DNA of 64,000 nt from Pseudovibrio sp. Tun.PSC04-5.I4 (lineage in GTDB: Bacteria > Pseudomonadota > Alphaproteobacteria > Rhizobiales > Stappiaceae). The position numbers were made by a program, and so were the translations under genes. Position 1 is the stretch's first letter. Every line of letters starts with the position of its first letter. Positions 26,100 through 36,145 of this stretch are shown here, one piece after another. The notes under the pieces are model-generated. The model worked only from the letters and a program-made list of their open reading frames with translations, was not told the DNA's origin and did no database searches. Location of the stretch: positions 1,447,001 through 1,511,000 of the forward strand of contig NZ_FNLB01000006.1 in the NCBI RefSeq assembly GCF_900104145.1, read 5' to 3'.

Positions 26100-27180
26100 T
26101 GGCTGCCTCCTTTAAACGCTTGGTGCTGAAAATTAACTTGACCTTGTAAAGAATGAGCGTGTCACACGCCAGAACGAAGAACAGCAACATGCCCTGAAAC
26201 ACCCGCGTGATTTTATCAGTCAAACCAAGACTCACCTGCGCTGACTCGCCGCCGATGTAGGAAAGACCAAGCAACAGGCCAGCAAACAGAATGCCGATCG
26301 GGTTCAAACGCCCAAGGAACGCAACAATAATCGCTGTAAAGCCGTAGCCGGGAGAGATAATTGGGGTCAGCTGCTCAATGGAACCAGAGACCTCCGCCAT
26401 GCCTGCAAGACCAGCGAGACCGCCGGAAACGAGGAACCCGAACCAAACAACACCTTTGCTGGAGAACCCGGCAAAACGACCAGCACGCGGGGTCTCTCCC
26501 ATCACCTTGATCTCAAAGCCCTTGAGTGTACGCGTCAACATCCACCAGACCACAAGAACGGCAACCACGGCAAAAATCATACCGATATGCAAACGCCCTT
26601 CGCCAATCTTTGGCAAAACGTGTGCCGCATCAAACAAACGGCTTTCCGGGAAGTTGTAACCATCCGGGTCACGCCATGGACCACGCACAAGGTAATCCAG
26701 AATGTACTGTGCGATATACACCAGCATCAGGCTGGTGAGGATCTCGTTGGTTCCAAACTTAACCTTCAAAAACGCCGGAATAGACGCCCACGCCATACCG
26801 CCCAGAATACCCATCAGGACCATGATCGGTAGAGCCAGCGGGCCGGTATAATCAAAGAATAGGATTGGAACGACGGAGCCAGCCAGCGCACCCATGGTGA
26901 ACTGGCCTTCGGCCCCAATATTCCACGAATTGGATAGGAAGCAAACAGACAGGCCAACCGCGATGAGGATCAACGGCCCCGCCTTCACCAGCAGTTCTTC
27001 AATGGACCAGCTGGTGGTCAGCGGCTCAATAAAATAGGCGTAAAGAGCATCAACCGGGTTATATCCCATGGTCGCAAACAGGATTGAGCCACAAACCAAC
27101 GTAAGCCCAATCGCGATCAACGGAGACACAACGGTCATCAGCTGTGAATGCTCAGAGCGTTTCTCAAGTTCAATGCGCAT
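26092..27180 (-). CDS. BMP-type nucleoside/purine ABC transporter permease (NupP-like)
   Basis: A 362-residue inner-membrane permease, about nine to ten helices. CFLSNSWNIGAEGQFTMGAL is the expected motif of the larger permease of this importer class (compare NIGAEGQ), followed by GTNEILTSLMLVYIAQYI. It overlaps the ATPase gene by 11 bases and the smaller permease by 8. Length and order ATPase, large permease, small permease match known nucleoside importers such as the Bacillus nup/yuf type. Confidence 0.9.
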   Translation of the reverse strand: MRIELEKRSEHSQLMTVVSPLIAIGLTLVCGSILFATMGYNPVDALYAYFIEPLTTSWSIEELLVKAGPLILIAVGLSVCFLSNSWNIGAEGQFTMGALAGSVVPILFFDYTGPLALPIMVLMGILGGMAWASIPAFLKVKFGTNEILTSLMLVYIAQYILDYLVRGPWRDPDGYNFPESRLFDAAHVLPKIGEGRLHIGMIFAVVAVLVVWWMLTRTLKGFEIKVMGETPRAGRFAGFSSKGVVWFGFLVSGGLAGLAGMAEVSGSIEQLTPIISPGYGFTAIIVAFLGRLNPIGILFAGLLLGLSYIGGESAQVSLGLTDKITRVFQGMLLFFVLACDTLILYKVKLIFSTKRLKEAANV

Positions 27181-28768
27181 TGAGGGCTCCCTTCGTCTTA
27201 TGGTTCGAAGACGAAGCCACTTTGACCTCCCCCATACCGGCCATTAACAAGCCGATTTTTTCACGGTTCATATCCGCAGAAGGATCTGCCGGAGATAATT
27301 CACCTCGAGAGATAACCGCAATGCGATCCGCAACCTCATAGATCTCATCAAGATCCTGAGAGATCACGAGAATAGCCGAGCCGCTACGGGCCAGATCAAT
27401 AATCGCCTGACGAATAAGCGCCGCAGCGCCAGCATCGACACCCCATGTGGGCTGATTGATCACAAGCACTTTCGGCACCCGGTCCAGCTCACGCCCAACG
27501 ACGAACTTTTGTAAGTTACCACCGGAGAGAGAGCGAGCCTCAGGATTGTCGTGAGACATCCGCACATCATAAGAAACAGTGATGCGCTTTTCCATTTCAG
27601 AAGCTTTGACCTGATTGAGCATGCCGTTCTTGATCAGACCTGGCTCGCATTTATAGCGGGTCAGTAAGATATTGTCAGAAAGCACAAAGCCCGGAACCGC
27701 CCCGTGACCCAAACGTTCCTCAGGAACGAAAGCAGCACTCAGCAAGCGGCGATCATTGATCTTGCGCTTGCCAACAGGCACACCGCAAATCTCAACAGCG
27801 TAAGCATCTTTAATCAGTGTTTCACCGGAGATCGCATCAAACAGCTCAGTCTGACCGTTGGCAGCAATACCCGCCACAGCAACAATTTCACCGCCGCGCA
27901 AGTCCAGATTGACGTTTTTCAGCTCAACGCCAAATGCGCCATCGGATGGGATAGACAGATTACGCAGCTTCAGCATCACATCACCGGGCTTTGACTCCGT
28001 TGCAGATGCTGAAATGTCATGCACATCACCGCCCACCATCATACGGGCGAGGCTGGCGGGGGTTTCCTGAGCCGGGTCGCATCCACCCACCACACGCCCG
28101 TGACGCATAATGGTGGCGTTGTGACAGATCCGCTTTACCTCTTCCAACCGGTGGGAGATGTAAAGGATTGCACAGCCTTCAGAGGCAAGCCGCTGCAAGG
28201 TAATGAAAAGCTGATCTGCTTCTTGCGGGGTCAAAACCGAGGTCGGCTCATCCATAATGATCAAGCTGGGGTTCTGCAAAAGGCAACGCACAATTTCAAT
28301 ACGCTGACGAATGCCAACCGGGAGATCCGCTACAAGCGCTGTAGGATCCAGTGGCAGGCCATACTTTTGGGAAACCTCAGTGATACGTTTGGAAAGCGCT
28401 TCAATTTTTTCGCCCTTAGGCAAGGCAAGCGCAATGTTTTCAACCACACTCAGGGCTTCAAACAATGAAAAGTGCTGGAACACCATTCCAACGCCCAGTT
28501 TACGGGCTGCAGCAGGGTTGGCGATTGAAACGCGTTTACCCTTCCAGAGGATCTCACCGGCACCAGGTTCCAATGCACCGTATAAAATTTTAACGAGAGT
28601 GGATTTGCCAGCTCCATTTTCGCCCAGCAACGCGTGTATTTCGCCCTGCTTAATAATAAGATCGACAGTATCGTTCGCAAGAATGTCACCAAATCGCTTG
28701 GTAATGCCTCTTGCTTCTATGAGATCTTCACCCGCTGTCACCAGGGCCGACCTCTGATCATGTTCCAT
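27170..28768 (-). CDS. BMP-type nucleoside/purine ABC transporter ATPase (two ABC domains)
   Basis: A 532-residue protein with two ABC cassettes. The first has Walker A GENGAGKST (near residue 50), DEPTSVLTP as Walker B/D-loop; the second has the degenerate Walker A AANGQTELFDA and the signature ARSLSGGNLQKFVVGRE, normal for the simple-sugar/nucleoside ATPases. It starts the transporter gene block, 44 bases after xdhC, so transport and xanthine dehydrogenase genes are probably one transcript. Confidence 0.92.
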   Translation of the reverse strand: MEHDQRSALVTAGEDLIEARGITKRFGDILANDTVDLIIKQGEIHALLGENGAGKSTLVKILYGALEPGAGEILWKGKRVSIANPAAARKLGVGMVFQHFSLFEALSVVENIALALPKGEKIEALSKRITEVSQKYGLPLDPTALVADLPVGIRQRIEIVRCLLQNPSLIIMDEPTSVLTPQEADQLFITLQRLASEGCAILYISHRLEEVKRICHNATIMRHGRVVGGCDPAQETPASLARMMVGGDVHDISASATESKPGDVMLKLRNLSIPSDGAFGVELKNVNLDLRGGEIVAVAGIAANGQTELFDAISGETLIKDAYAVEICGVPVGKRKINDRRLLSAAFVPEERLGHGAVPGFVLSDNILLTRYKCEPGLIKNGMLNQVKASEMEKRITVSYDVRMSHDNPEARSLSGGNLQKFVVGRELDRVPKVLVINQPTWGVDAGAAALIRQAIIDLARSGSAILVISQDLDEIYEVADRIAVISRGELSPADPSADMNREKIGLLMAGMGEVKVASSSNHKTKGALNAH

Positions 28769-28812
28769 CGTGTTCCGTTCCCCCTAATAAATCTCAAGGT
28801 GCTTCTGCGAAG

Positions 28813-29796
28813 CTAACAAGCAAGCCTAAAATCCCCTTTGGAAATGCTCATCTGTTTTTCTTTTACCACAAGCAGTTGAGCGGCAATAGAAATGGCAATA
28901 TCCGACGGTTTTTTGCTTTTAATATCAGTAATTCCAACCGGACAAACAAGCTGTTTGCACTGCGCCTCCGATATTCCGGAGCTTTTGAACCGACTTAGTG
29001 TTCGCGCACGCTTTGTAGCACTGCCTATTAATCCAACAAATGCCAGGTCCGATCTTCGAACAGCGGCATCTACTATAGCATGATCACGTTTGTGGTCATG
29101 GGTCATTACAATGACATAGTTTCCCGGCTCAAGATTCTTTACGATGACTTGAGGCTCGTTTAGATGAATGCAGCGGATATTGGAAGGCACATATTTAGGA
29201 AAAATTTCGGCTCTTTCATCAACCCAACTAATCTTAAACCCCAATGACGCCATCGCCAGCACCACAGCCTTGCCAACATGCCCTGCTCCGAACAGGTACA
29301 GATGAGGTCTATCCTCCCCAAACCTCTCCGTTAATTTGCCTTGATTTAACGCAACCGCAGGCCCGTTTTCATCACTTGCATGTGCCGGTAACACATGCCT
29401 TTCAAGGCGGTCAGAACCGCAAACATTTGCAATCGTTGAAAAATTTCCCACCTCTTCTTGTGTGGAAAAATCATGTGCAGTCTTCAAATTACTCAAATCA
29501 AACTGTTCAAAAGCGATTTTTACCCTGCCACCACAGCATTGGCCAAGGTCTGGACCCAGCGCATAAGACCGTGTTTGGAACGAAGAAACAGTTTTCTTCA
29601 TCATTAAAACGGCTTCATGCAAAACGTCATATTCCAAACGGCCGCCACCAATGGTGCCTTTGAAGGTCATATTCGGGCGCACCACCATGCGCGTGCCAAC
29701 CTCGCGGGGAGATGATCCGGCAATCTCAAGAATGCTCACCAGAACGCATCTTTGAGTTGCTTCAAGAGCCGCAGTGACGTCTCCCCAGACGAGCAT
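28813..29796 (-). CDS. xdhC: Xanthine dehydrogenase accessory protein XdhC
   Basis: A 327-residue chaperone that sulfurates the molybdenum cofactor and hands it to XdhB. The N-terminal XdhC/CoxI domain has ILEIAGSSPREVGTRMVV and GPDLGQCCGGRVKI (the CCGG block); the C-terminal half is a Rossmann-like domain, YLFGAGHVGKAVVLAM. Its ATG shares a base with the xdhB stop, showing direct coupling. It is slightly longer than E. coli-type XdhC homologues but complete. Confidence 0.93.
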   Translation of the reverse strand: MLVWGDVTAALEATQRCVLVSILEIAGSSPREVGTRMVVRPNMTFKGTIGGGRLEYDVLHEAVLMMKKTVSSFQTRSYALGPDLGQCCGGRVKIAFEQFDLSNLKTAHDFSTQEEVGNFSTIANVCGSDRLERHVLPAHASDENGPAVALNQGKLTERFGEDRPHLYLFGAGHVGKAVVLAMASLGFKISWVDERAEIFPKYVPSNIRCIHLNEPQVIVKNLEPGNYVIVMTHDHKRDHAIVDAAVRRSDLAFVGLIGSATKRARTLSRFKSSGISEAQCKQLVCPVGITDIKSKKPSDIAISIAAQLLVVKEKQMSISKGDFRLAC

Positions 29797-32141
29797 TATG
29801 CCCCCTCTCCGATTTTGATCGCTTTGACGGCTTTCAAAATTGCTTCAGGCGTTGCCGGTGCATTCAACCTTGGCAGAACACCCTTGTTCAGGCTCGCGAC
29901 GGCATCGTTGATGGCGCAGAACACTGAGATCGGCAGCATCAACGGCGGTTCGCCAACCGCCTTGGACCGGTAGATCGTTTGTTCCGGATTCCCCGCAGAT
30001 TCGTAGAGAGAGACGTGGAACTCTTCCGGCACATCAGAAGCGGTTGGAATTTTGTAGGTAGAGGGCGCATGGGTCCGCAAACGACCTGCATCATCAAACC
30101 ACAACTCTTCAGTTGTCAGCCATCCCATGCCTTGCACAAAACCGCCTTCAATCTGGCCAATGTCCAATGCCGGGTTTAGGGACTTCCCAACATCATGGAG
30201 CACATCAACCCGCTCAACCTTCATTTCACCGGTCATTGTGTCGATGGTCACTTCAGAACAAGAGGCACCGTAAGAAAAGTACAGGAATGGATGGCCCTGT
30301 GCTTTTTCCCGATCCCAAAAAATCTTGGGCGTTTTATAAAAGCCAGAGGACGACAGATGTATCCGGTTTTCATAGGCAAGCTGAGCCAAGTCCTTGACAG
30401 AAATCTTAGGGTCGCCGGCAATACACATCTGGTTATCACAGAGCGCGATATCGCCTTCGGAAACACCAAAGTGCTCAGCGGCAAAGGCTTTGAGCCGCCC
30501 AACAATCTCACGGCACGCAATAGCTGCCGCCATACCGTTCAGATCTGTCCCCGAGGACGCAGCCGTCGGCGATGTATTGGCAACCTTAGAGGTGTTGGTG
30601 GCGGTGATCTTCACGCGGTCAAGGCTGACACCCATCTCCGCCGCAGCAATCTGCGCAACTTTTTGGTAAAGCCCTTGCCCCATCTCCGTGCCACCGTGAT
30701 TAAGGTGTAAAGACCCATCGCGGTACAAATGCACCAGAGCGCCAGCTTGGTTGAGATGAAGGAGTGTAAACGAAATGCCGAATTTCACCGGCGTCAGCGC
30801 AATACCCTTTTTCAGAATTGGGCTAGAGGCATTAAAGGCTTCAATCGCCTTGCGCCGGGCGCGGTAATCCGAGCTCTGCTCCAGTTGATCCACCAGATTG
30901 GAAAGTACATCGCATTCATCAACTGATTGACCATAGGGCGTTGTATTACGCCCTTCGCTATAGAAATTGGCTTTGCGTACATCCAACGGATCCTGCCCCA
31001 ACCGAAGGGCTATGGCATCCATCAGGCGTTCAGCTGCAAACATCCCTTGCGGGCCACCAAACCCACGGAAAGCCGTATTAGAAACCGTGTTGGTTTTCAG
31101 CCGTTTAGAACTGATAAGCACCTCAGGATAGAAGTAGCTGTTATCTGCATGGAACATAGCCCGATCATTGATACCAAGCGACAAATCTGCCGAATGCCCA
31201 CAGCGGGAATTGAGATCAATCTGCACAGCTTCAATCTTGCCAGTGTCATCGAAACCAGCCGCGGCATGTACCACAAAATCATGCCGTTTTCCGGTCAAGA
31301 TCATATCATCATCGCGGTCCAACCGGCATTTACACGGACGCCCAGTCGCTCTGGCCGCTAACGCTGCAAGCGCGGCCCATTGGTTGGCCTGAGATTCCTT
31401 ACCGCCAAACGCACCGCCCATACGGCGCACTTCAACTGTTACCGCAGCTTCATCAACCCCTAAAACCTTGGCGATGGTGTGCTGAACCTCAGTGGGGTGC
31501 TGCGTAGAGGAATGCACCAGCATCTCTCCATCCTCCCCCGGTACAGCAAACGCAATCTGGCCTTCCAGATAAAAATGCTCCTGCCCACCCAGAGAAAAAC
31601 TCGTCTCCACACTTTGTGCAGATTGACCAATCACAGTCTCAGGCGATCCTCTGCGAAATTCATAGTCCGGCAACACCGTCTGCTCCGCCTTCAGAGCATC
31701 CGCAACGCTCACCACCGGCTTGGAGGGTTCCACATCGATCTGAGCCAACTTCGCCGCCTTACGGGCTTGCAAGCGCGTTTCAGCGACAACAAGAAACACA
31801 AGCTGACCATGAAATACGATTGTGCCTGACACAAGAACCGGATCATCACCCATAACAGGCGAACAATCATTAATGCCGGGAATATCCGAGGCGGATAGTA
31901 CCGTAACAACACCTGGAGCTGCGCGCACAGCACTCAAATCAATATTGATAATCCGCCCGCATATTGCATCACGCGCATACCCCGGCGCCACATGCAACGT
32001 GCCATAAGGCTCGATCATATCGTCAATATATGTGGCCGTTCCCGCCACATGTTTGAGAGCGCTATCGTGTTTGTAAGGACGACCAACAACCAGCGCAATC
32101 TCAGGTTTAGCCAGTGTTTTTTCAAGGAGAAAAGTTGACAT
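29796..32141 (-). CDS. xdhB: Xanthine dehydrogenase, molybdopterin-binding subunit
   Basis: A 781-residue large subunit that hydroxylates hypoxanthine and xanthine to urate. RMGGAFGGKESQ and FRGFGGPQGM bind the cofactor; GGTEMGQGLYQKV and, near the end, KAVGEPPLMLP contain the conserved catalytic Glu region. I choose ATG 32141 because AGGAGG lies 5 bases upstream; a GTG two codons earlier sits within that site. The start overlaps the xdhA end by 20 bases. The bacterial two-subunit type (XdhA plus XdhB) is as in Rhodobacter. Confidence 0.94.
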   Translation of the reverse strand: MSTFLLEKTLAKPEIALVVGRPYKHDSALKHVAGTATYIDDMIEPYGTLHVAPGYARDAICGRIINIDLSAVRAAPGVVTVLSASDIPGINDCSPVMGDDPVLVSGTIVFHGQLVFLVVAETRLQARKAAKLAQIDVEPSKPVVSVADALKAEQTVLPDYEFRRGSPETVIGQSAQSVETSFSLGGQEHFYLEGQIAFAVPGEDGEMLVHSSTQHPTEVQHTIAKVLGVDEAAVTVEVRRMGGAFGGKESQANQWAALAALAARATGRPCKCRLDRDDDMILTGKRHDFVVHAAAGFDDTGKIEAVQIDLNSRCGHSADLSLGINDRAMFHADNSYFYPEVLISSKRLKTNTVSNTAFRGFGGPQGMFAAERLMDAIALRLGQDPLDVRKANFYSEGRNTTPYGQSVDECDVLSNLVDQLEQSSDYRARRKAIEAFNASSPILKKGIALTPVKFGISFTLLHLNQAGALVHLYRDGSLHLNHGGTEMGQGLYQKVAQIAAAEMGVSLDRVKITATNTSKVANTSPTAASSGTDLNGMAAAIACREIVGRLKAFAAEHFGVSEGDIALCDNQMCIAGDPKISVKDLAQLAYENRIHLSSSGFYKTPKIFWDREKAQGHPFLYFSYGASCSEVTIDTMTGEMKVERVDVLHDVGKSLNPALDIGQIEGGFVQGMGWLTTEELWFDDAGRLRTHAPSTYKIPTASDVPEEFHVSLYESAGNPEQTIYRSKAVGEPPLMLPISVFCAINDAVASLNKGVLPRLNAPATPEAILKAVKAIKIGEGA

Positions 32142-33618
32142 GCGCACCTCCTGAAATCAATTCACGTTGACCGGAAACACGGGCATTTTGCGAAGATAGG
32201 CCAGACGCCTCAATCAACGCCTTTTCCAGCAGTGATCGTCCTACACTGCACCTGTAATCACTGGAGGCACGCATATCACTTAAGGGAGAATAATCCCGCT
32301 CAATCGCGTTAAGTGCCATCTCCCAGCTGGAACGGTCCTCAAGATGAGCGCCGATTAACACCATCTCTGAACAAGCTGCCCGTTTGGGCGTTGCCGCCAT
32401 ACCGCCAAAAGCGATCCGCACGTCTATGAGCAGGCCGTCCTTAACAGTAAACCGGAAGGCGGCCATAATAGCGGAAATATCCTGATCAAACCTCTTGGAA
32501 ATTTTGTAGGCTCTGAAGATCTGATCCTCAGCCAAACGCGGCACAGTTATAGATGTCAGCACTTCACTGGCAGCAATATTTTGTTTGCCGTAATCAATGA
32601 AGTAGTCCTCCAACGGCAACGTGCGCCTGCCTCGATTGCTTTGCAGCTCTATCTCTGCATTCAGCGCAATCAGCATCGGCGGCATATCGCCAATCGGAGA
32701 GCCGTTGGCAATATTACCGCCAACAGTGCCAGAGGCACGAACCTGCTTCGACCCAATCCGGCTAATGACGGTTTCAAGATCTGGATCGATCTTCTTTAAA
32801 AATTGCTCTGCCACCGCATAAGAGGCACCAGCTCCCAACCGAATGCCCTGCTCATCCTCATAGCAGGTGCTCAAGCCGTTCACCCGGCCCAGATAAATAA
32901 CCTTTGGCAGGTCTTTGAGGTGCTTGGTGATCCACAGCCCAACATCCGTAGCGCCTGAAACCAGTGTTGCGTCCGTATGCTCACCATAGGTCTCCAACAA
33001 GCTTTGAAAACTGGCCGGAGCGAAAAAGAACCCATCGCCGGACCCAACAAGAATATCCTGAGCATCCTGTAAAACCTGTAGTTTTGCCTCTGTCTCAGTT
33101 GCCCGGGCCGCGAATGTATCATTCAAACCAGAACGACAGGCCTCCATCGCAGCATCGACAATAGGACGATAACCGGTACATCGGCACAGATTGCCTGCAA
33201 TCCAGTCCGTTACGTTTTTGCGCGTAAGTCCAGCTGTGTTGGTGTGGTAGAGTGTAAACAGGCTCATTACAAAACCGGGCGTACAAAACCCGCATTGTGA
33301 CCCATGAAGATCTGCTAAAGCCTGTTGCACGGGATGCAACCCATCCGGCCTTTCAAGATCTTCAACTGTCAGCAGTTCGCAACCATCAATCTGGCCAAGC
33401 AGCAAAATACAGCTATTTACGGGCTCATAGACCAACTTGCCATCACGCAAACGACCAAGCGCTATTGTGCAAGCCCCGCAATCCCCTTCACCGCAACCTT
33501 CTTTGGTGCCTGTAGAACGCTCTGTCAGGCGCAAATAATCAAGCAAGGTTGTTGTTGGCTCAAAACGATCAAGCTCAACCAACTTACCTTTACGAAGAAA
33601 CCGTATTGCGGTGCGCAT
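32122..33618 (-). CDS. xdhA: Xanthine dehydrogenase, iron-sulfur/FAD subunit
   Basis: A 498-residue small subunit. Two [2Fe-2S] clusters: the plant-type GCGEGDCGACTIALG (near residue 40-54) and GSQCGFCTPGFVMSL plus NLCRCTGYRPIV further on. From about 190 there is the FAD domain, with VSGATDVGLWITKHLK and RASGTVGGNIANGSPIGDMPP. It takes electrons from XdhB and reduces NAD. Start ATG 33618 has GGGGGAG 7 bases before it and lies 4 bases after the uraH stop. Confidence 0.94.
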   Translation of the reverse strand: MRTAIRFLRKGKLVELDRFEPTTTLLDYLRLTERSTGTKEGCGEGDCGACTIALGRLRDGKLVYEPVNSCILLLGQIDGCELLTVEDLERPDGLHPVQQALADLHGSQCGFCTPGFVMSLFTLYHTNTAGLTRKNVTDWIAGNLCRCTGYRPIVDAAMEACRSGLNDTFAARATETEAKLQVLQDAQDILVGSGDGFFFAPASFQSLLETYGEHTDATLVSGATDVGLWITKHLKDLPKVIYLGRVNGLSTCYEDEQGIRLGAGASYAVAEQFLKKIDPDLETVISRIGSKQVRASGTVGGNIANGSPIGDMPPMLIALNAEIELQSNRGRRTLPLEDYFIDYGKQNIAASEVLTSITVPRLAEDQIFRAYKISKRFDQDISAIMAAFRFTVKDGLLIDVRIAFGGMAATPKRAACSEMVLIGAHLEDRSSWEMALNAIERDYSPLSDMRASSDYRCSVGRSLLEKALIEASGLSSQNARVSGQRELISGGAHVNFSP

Positions 33619-33622
33619 CAGT

Positions 33623-33976
33623 TCAGCTCCCCCTGTACGTGGTGTAACCGTAGGGTGAAAGCAGGAGTGGCACATGATAATGGCTGTTTACGTCAGCAAT
33701 ACCAAATCTGATTGGAACAACGTCAAGAAATGCCGGTTCAGATAGAGAAACACCGTCACCGCGCAAATAATCGCCTGCATGGAAGCGAAGCTCATAGGTG
33801 CCGAGTGTGAGACTATCCCCGTCCAGCAGTGGTCCATCAACACGCCCATCCTCATTCGTCACGAACGTGCCAAGCGGTAAGGCAACCTCACCATTGAGGC
33901 GAACCAGCTCAATACGCACGCCTTGGGCAGGCTTTCCCTGAGCACTATCTAAAACGTGGGTGGTCAAACGCCCCAT
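33623..33976 (-). CDS. uraH: 5-hydroxyisourate hydrolase (transthyretin-like)
   Basis: A 117-residue transthyretin-related protein that hydrolyses 5-hydroxyisourate to OHCU, the step between PuuD and UraD. The N-terminal LTTHVLDSAQGKPA, the central DGRVDG and the C-terminal tetrapeptide YRGS are the family signature; the conserved His of THVLD and the HYHVPLLLSPYGY block form the active site. It is the first gene of the run, followed after 4 bases by xdhA. Confidence 0.96.
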   Translation of the reverse strand: MGRLTTHVLDSAQGKPAQGVRIELVRLNGEVALPLGTFVTNEDGRVDGPLLDGDSLTLGTYELRFHAGDYLRGDGVSLSEPAFLDVVPIRFGIADVNSHYHVPLLLSPYGYTTYRGS

Positions 33977-34092
33977 AGTTTCCTCGTCTGTTCAAAAGCA
34001 TCAACAAGAGATGCTAGAATCTACGTGAAATTACACAGTGCATGACTCTAGGTGACAACAAAAGAACAAAAAAACGCTATGCATGATGCTTT

Positions 34093-35022
34093 TTAGGCAT
34101 CAGATGTAGGCAACATCTTTTCCAATCTTGCCACGGCTTGCTCAAAAAAGATTGCTGGAGCCAATGCCAGACCGCGTAATGACGAGGTAATAATACAGAA
34201 ATGATCAACCGCTAAAGCAGGGTCAGCCAGTGGTTTAAACACCAGCCGCTGGGCGGCAAGTTCCTCTTCCAGCCCAATCACTGTCTGAAATGCAATCATC
34301 TCTCCAGAACGCACAAGATGCTTCATAAAGCGCAGGGAATTTGCCTCTACGCTCGTCAGCCCTCCAATGGAACTCAGCGACAAAGCCACATCCAACCGGC
34401 CTCGCAGCGATATGCCATGAGCTGGCATGGCAACTGGATGCTCAAAACATTGAGCAAGAGTGACATCCTCTTTGCCTGCCAAAGGATGTGTTGGAGCCAT
34501 AATTGCCCCTATTTGGAGCGCCTGCTTGAAGGAAACATGGAGCGCGTCAGTTTCTGGCGGTTCAAACGTGAACCCTACATCTACCTCAGCCCGCTCTACC
34601 GCCTGTGCAACACGGTCCGCACTCATCACCTGCACCTTCACATGAATGCCGCTGTAATCTTTGCGAAACTGCGCAATAAGCTCCGGCAAGATTGCTTCCG
34701 TTACGCTTTCTACAGTCGCAATGGAAACAACGCCGCGCCGCAACCCCTTCAACGCATCAAGCTCATCACCGGTAGCGTGCAAGTCTGAAAGCGTTCTACG
34801 GATATGCGCCAGCAGGATTTCGCCGGCAGAAGAAAGACGGATCGTGCGGCCCACACGTTCAAAGAGCTCCATCCCGAGCTGCTTTTCCAGCGTTAGGATT
34901 TGCCGGTTCACTGCTGAAGATGCCACATTAAGCTTGCGAGCTGCCGCCCGAATGGAGTTTGCTTCAGCTGCTTCGGCAAAGTACCTCAGCGCTGGTCCAT
35001 AAAGATACCGCGATCGATCCAT
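34093..35022 (-). CDS. LysR-type transcriptional regulator, probable purine cluster regulator
   Basis: A 309-residue LysR protein: N-terminal winged helix-turn-helix (SIRAAARKLNVASSAVNRQI, about residues 22-41) then a periplasmic-binding-like effector domain (GVVSIATVESVTEAILPELI onward). It lies 116 bases upstream of uraH on the same strand, the reverse of the usual divergent arrangement. Control of the purine genes with a pathway intermediate such as urate as ligand is inferred from position only. Confidence 0.85.
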   Translation of the reverse strand: MDRSRYLYGPALRYFAEAAEANSIRAAARKLNVASSAVNRQILTLEKQLGMELFERVGRTIRLSSAGEILLAHIRRTLSDLHATGDELDALKGLRRGVVSIATVESVTEAILPELIAQFRKDYSGIHVKVQVMSADRVAQAVERAEVDVGFTFEPPETDALHVSFKQALQIGAIMAPTHPLAGKEDVTLAQCFEHPVAMPAHGISLRGRLDVALSLSSIGGLTSVEANSLRFMKHLVRSGEMIAFQTVIGLEEELAAQRLVFKPLADPALAVDHFCIITSSLRGLALAPAIFFEQAVARLEKMLPTSDA

Positions 35023-35053
35023 CTGCTCTCCCTGTATTTACGCTGTTCTATCC

Positions 35054-36031
35054 TTAAGGAATGATGACAGTTGCCCCGGTGGTTTTACGGCCTTCAAGAT
35101 CGATATGCGCCTGCGCGATATCTTTTAAGTCATAACGTTGATTGATCTGAATTTTCACTGTGCCATCAGCCACCGCTGCAAACAGATCTCCAGCCGTTTC
35201 TTCAAGTTCCCACCGTTCCGCTATGTAGCTGAACAAGGTAGGGCGGGTCGCAAACAGGGAACCCTTCTGAGACAAAATTCCCATATTAAAATCAGGAAGC
35301 GGGCCAGAAGATTGACCAAATGAACACCACAACCCGCGTGGGCGAATGCAATCCAGAGACGCAGGGAATGTATCCTTGCCAACACCGTCATAGACTACAT
35401 CACAGCCGCGACCATCGGTGATCTCGCGGACACGTCCAACCCAATCCTCGCTCTTGTAATTGATCACATACTGATAGCCATTTGCCTGAGCCAACCGAGC
35501 CTTTTCCTCTGAGCTGACCGTCCCGATAACAGTCGCACCAAGGGCGGAGGCCCATTGCCCCACAATCAAACCAACACCACCAGCAGCAGCATGATAGAGC
35601 AACGTAGTATCCTCAGTTACCTTATAGGTCTCACGCAACAGATAACGTGCTGTCATGCCCTTCAGCATCAACGCGGCAGCTTGTTCATCACTCACCCCAT
35701 CAGGAATTTTAACAAGCACGCTGGCAGGAATGTTCCGTTCTTCGCTGTAGGCCCCCAAAGGCCCAGCATAGGCGATACGATCCCCCACTGAGAGGCTTGT
35801 GACGCCTTCTCCGAGCGCAATAACAACGCCCGCGCCCTCATTGCCCGGAATGAAGGGCAGACCAGCTGGTGCTGGATAGAGGCCAGAGCGGAAGTAAGTA
35901 TCAATGAAGTTGAGGCCGATAGCTGTATGACGAATACGCACTTCACCGGCCTGCGGTGATGGCAGGTCTATTTCCACATAGGTGAGAACGGACGGATCAC
36001 CAGTTTTTTCAACGCGTACTGCACGGACCAT
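35054..36031 (-). CDS. NADPH:quinone oxidoreductase (zeta-crystallin-like MDR family)
   Basis: A 325-residue zinc-free medium-chain dehydrogenase/reductase. HTAIGLNFIDTYFRSGLYP and PFIPGNEGAGVV start the catalytic domain; LLYHAAAGGVGLIVGQWA is the Rossmann nucleotide-binding loop. It matches E. coli Qor in length and motifs. Likely role is one-electron or two-electron reduction of quinones or enones. It lies 31 bases before the LysR gene on the same strand but may be unrelated to purine use. Confidence 0.88.
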   Translation of the reverse strand: MVRAVRVEKTGDPSVLTYVEIDLPSPQAGEVRIRHTAIGLNFIDTYFRSGLYPAPAGLPFIPGNEGAGVVIALGEGVTSLSVGDRIAYAGPLGAYSEERNIPASVLVKIPDGVSDEQAAALMLKGMTARYLLRETYKVTEDTTLLYHAAAGGVGLIVGQWASALGATVIGTVSSEEKARLAQANGYQYVINYKSEDWVGRVREITDGRGCDVVYDGVGKDTFPASLDCIRPRGLWCSFGQSSGPLPDFNMGILSQKGSLFATRPTLFSYIAERWELEETAGDLFAAVADGTVKIQINQRYDLKDIAQAHIDLEGRKTTGATVIIP

Positions 36032-36145
36032 TAGGACATCCCCTTATAAACAACAGGGTACGGAGTTTGACCATATTGCCCGCAAGTTGCAAGCAGCTTG
36101 AACCAATCGTACATTCCATAGAGAAACTATAGGTTCAAAACGCAA

